Source of the DNA: Clostridium sp. AM30-24
Lineage (GTDB): Bacteria; Bacillota; Clostridia; Lachnospirales; Lachnospiraceae
DNA length: 64,000 bases
Assembly (NCBI RefSeq): GCF_003480435.1
Contig: NZ_QUJB01000005.1
Location: 1-64,000, forward strand
Reading direction: 5' to 3'
Every line of letters starts with the position of its first letter. Within the stretch, counting starts at the first letter, position 1. Made by a program: the position numbers and the translations under genes. Positions 62,455 to 64,000 of the stretch are shown here, one piece after another. The notes beneath the pieces were generated by a model. It searched no databases, was not told the DNA's origin, and was given only the letters and a program-made list of their open reading frames with translations.

Positions 62455-63474
62455 TTAAGCATTTAACAGTTTTCCGAAGTGCTTAATTGTACGAACCATC
62501 TGGCTTGTGTAGGAGTTCTCGTTGTCGTACCAGGATACAACCTGAACCTCAGATGTGTTCTCGTCGATCGGGAGAACCATTGTCTGTGTTGCATCGAAGA
62601 GAGAACCGTATCTCATACCAACGATATCGCTGGAAACGATCTCATCTGTGTTGTAGCCGAAGGACTCGTTGGAAGCTGCCTTCATTGCTGCGTTGATGGA
62701 TTCCTTTGTCGGCTGGCCCTTAACAACAGCTGTTAAAATTGTTGTGGAACCTGTCGGTGTAGGAACACGCTGAGCAGAACCGATGAGCTTACCGTTTAAT
62801 TCCGGAATTACAAGGCCGATTGCCTTTGCAGCGCCTGTGCTGTTCGGAACGATGTTGATTGCTGCTGCACGGCTTCTTCTCTTATCGCCCTTTCTCTGCG
62901 GTCCGTCAAGTGTCATCTGGTCGCCTGTGTAAGCGTGGATTGTGCACATAATACCGGACTGGATCGGGTAAGAATCGTTTAATGCCTTTGCCATCGGAGC
63001 GAGGCAGTTTGTTGTACAGGAAGCAGCGGAGATGATGTGGTCATCTTTGCTTAATGTCTCGTGGTTTACGTTGTAAACGATTGTCGGAAGATCGTTTCCT
63101 GCCGGAGCGGAAATGATAACGTGCTTAGCGCCTGCATCGATATGAGCCTGTGCTTTTGCTTTGGATGTGTAGAAGCCTGTGCACTCAAGAACAACGTCTA
63201 CACCGATCTCGCCCCACGGAAGCTCTGCTGCGTTTGCTTTCGCGTAGATCTTGATCTCTTTGCCATCAACAGTGATAGAATCCTCACCGTAGGATACTGT
63301 ATCCGCAAGAGCGTATCTGCCCTGTGTGGAATCATATTTTAAAAGGTGTGCGAGCATCTCCGGAGAAGTTAAGTCGTTGATCGCAACGATCTCGAATCCC
63401 TCTGCGCCAAACATCTGTCTGAATGCAAGACGGCCAATACGGCCAAAACCATTAATCGCAACTTTAACTGCCAT
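62455..63474 (-). CDS. gap: Glyceraldehyde-3-phosphate dehydrogenase, type I
   Basis: 339 residues. NAD-binding start [17 protein letters not shown], catalytic Cys in [15 protein letters not shown], phosphate-site TGAAKAIG and [12 protein letters not shown] at the C-terminus. NAD-dependent oxidation in glycolysis. A good ribosome binding site (AGGAGGAAAAG) and a sigma-A promoter with a leader of about 130 nt. Confidence 0.97.
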   Translation of the reverse strand: MAVKVAINGFGRIGRLAFRQMFGAEGFEIVAINDLTSPEMLAHLLKYDSTQGRYALADTVSYGEDSITVDGKEIKIYAKANAAELPWGEIGVDVVLECTGFYTSKAKAQAHIDAGAKHVIISAPAGNDLPTIVYNVNHETLSKDDHIISAASCTTNCLAPMAKALNDSYPIQSGIMCTIHAYTGDQMTLDGPQRKGDKRRSRAAAINIVPNSTGAAKAIGLVIPELNGKLIGSAQRVPTPTGSTTILTAVVKGQPTKESINAAMKAASNESFGYNTDEIVSSDIVGMRYGSLFDATQTMVLPIDENTSEVQVVSWYDNENSYTSQMVRTIKHFGKLLNA

Positions 63475-63511
63475 TTTTCTTTTCCTCCTAGAAAATGATG
63501 TGTGGTCGTTT

Positions 63512-63580
63512 CATAACCATTCAGCATGTCCGCACGTTTCACGGAACATAAAGGATACTCTGAAACGCCAAACAGTTATG
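63512..63580. repeat. Dispersed hairpin repeat in the gap leader
   Basis: CATAACCATTCAGCATGTCC at one end and AACAGTTATG at the other, the same terminal words as the long repeats (TAAC-GTTCAG...). It lies in the 5' untranslated region of gap. Confidence 0.55.
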
Positions 63581-63609
63581 ATTGTTAAATATTAATCAAC
63601 CTTGGTTTT

Positions 63610-63638
63610 ATTGTACCTAATTCTGCCAGAAATAGCAA
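63610..63638 (-). promoter_or_regulatory. gap promoter
   Basis: Minus-strand TTGCTA (63638-63633), 17 bp, TACAAT (63615-63610). Confidence 0.7.
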
Positions 63639-63731
63639 GTCCTTTTTACAAACTTTTCCCAATATGAATCGAAGATTTTCTCCTTTTTTCGGCAAAAGCC
63701 GGGAATCCCTCTTTTTTCGTCATCTTTCCTC

Positions 63732-63760
63732 TTGAAACTACTTCTTTTTTTTTTTATACT
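63732..63760 (+). promoter_or_regulatory. Promoter of the sensor gene
   Basis: TTGAAA, 17 bp ending in an 11-T run, TATACT. The T run in the spacer is a homopolymer that could change length and thus promoter strength. Confidence 0.65.
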
Positions 63761-63808
63761 AAGGCATAAATATCAATACCCCGTATTTCATTATGGAGGA
63801 CACGTTTC

Positions 63809-64000
63809 ATGATGCAGAAATTTCGAAAACTATCCCTGGAGAGCCAGTTGTTTTTCAGCTTTATGGCAGTGTCCGTCTGCCTGCTGCTCCTCTCCTTAAG
63901 TATAACCCTTTTTTCGACGATTACACGTCAGCGTCAGGAGATCGATAAAAACATCAGCGCCCTCGCCGCCTATGTCGCCTCCATGGACAATGTTGTCTCC
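63809..64000 (+). CDS. Membrane sensor protein, N-terminal fragment
   Basis: 64 codons, open to the right edge. It begins MMQKFRKLSLESQLFFSFMA, one membrane helix (about 15-38), then an extracellular start QRQEIDKNISALAAYVASMD. This resembles the N-terminus of CitA/DcuS-type sensor histidine kinases with a periplasmic sensor domain, but a chemoreceptor or another kinase is possible. A GGAGG site lies 9 bases upstream. Confidence 0.6.
   Translation, partial: MMQKFRKLSLESQLFFSFMAVSVCLLLLSLSITLFSTITRQRQEIDKNISALAAYVASMDNVVS

Overview
The window looks like a chromosome segment of an anaerobic, low-to-mid GC Firmicute, most likely a gut Lachnospiraceae-type Clostridium. This is inferred from gene families and style: purine-rich ribosome binding sites, sigma-A promoters, LPXTG-like sorting signals, choline-binding-type cell wall repeats, paired DegV proteins, EFR1 ferrodoxin, a LysRS with an extra tRNA-binding domain, and iron-containing alcohol dehydrogenase. 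No 16S or marker set is present, so the species is not claimed.

Layout. 1-2.7 kb: a sugar-acid uptake locus (dehydratase end, GntP permease, GntR regulator) with four copies of one putative operator. 2.8-8.8 kb: phosphate transporter, peptidoglycan amidase, a Crp/Fnr regulator divergent from a ferredoxin and a small Hcp-like helical protein, and an EFR1 flavodoxin-ferredoxin. 9.1-12.9 kb: a large secreted cell-wall-bound protein with heme-protein-interaction-type repeats and a Fur-like box at its promoter. 13-15.5 kb: transposase relic, secreted nuclease, a small conserved gene with a LexA-like site, tRNA-Ala(CGC). 15.5-21.9 kb: an accessory island carrying a clostridial version of the E. coli ybhDHIJ locus (LysR, aconitase-like hydratase, broken transporter, PrpF isomerase) between fragments of a Mob/Pre relaxase and a DinJ-recombinase chimera. 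22-25.5 kb: two cell wall hydrolases with SH3 domains. 25.7-32.6 kb: galK with a TAXI receptor and a DUF1177 protein, a radical SAM protein, DegV, and an alcohol dehydrogenase whose promoter contains Rex-like sites. 32.8-35.7 kb: a DUF4317-dinB-yolD operon whose promoter spacer holds a near-perfect Gram-positive LexA box. 36.3-38.9 kb: greA and lysS.

39-54 kb: a surface-protein region transcribed leftward: a tyrosine recombinase, an AP2-domain protein, a very large VWA protein, a sortase, two VPSTGG-anchored parallel-beta proteins (one interrupted by an in-frame TGA), an LPXTG protein and a secreted repeat protein. Between the recombinase and the AP2 gene lie two 30-bp inverted repeats (28 of 30 identical) around a 241-bp segment with a strong outward promoter. 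In the orientation shown the promoter points away from the AP2/surface genes, and the left repeat completes an intrinsic terminator in front of the AP2 gene. Inversion would both turn the promoter toward that gene and break the terminator. I read this as a recombinase-driven on/off switch, shown in the OFF state, that may control the AP2 regulator and possibly the downstream surface genes. It is the best candidate in the window for a new system.

54-64 kb: ordinary chromosome with LysR, MATE exporter, an rRNA m5C methyltransferase, a PPC-domain protein, a second DegV, the gap-pgk-tpiA glycolytic cluster and the start of a membrane sensor. Intergenic spaces in the whole window carry members of a family of small palindromic repeats.
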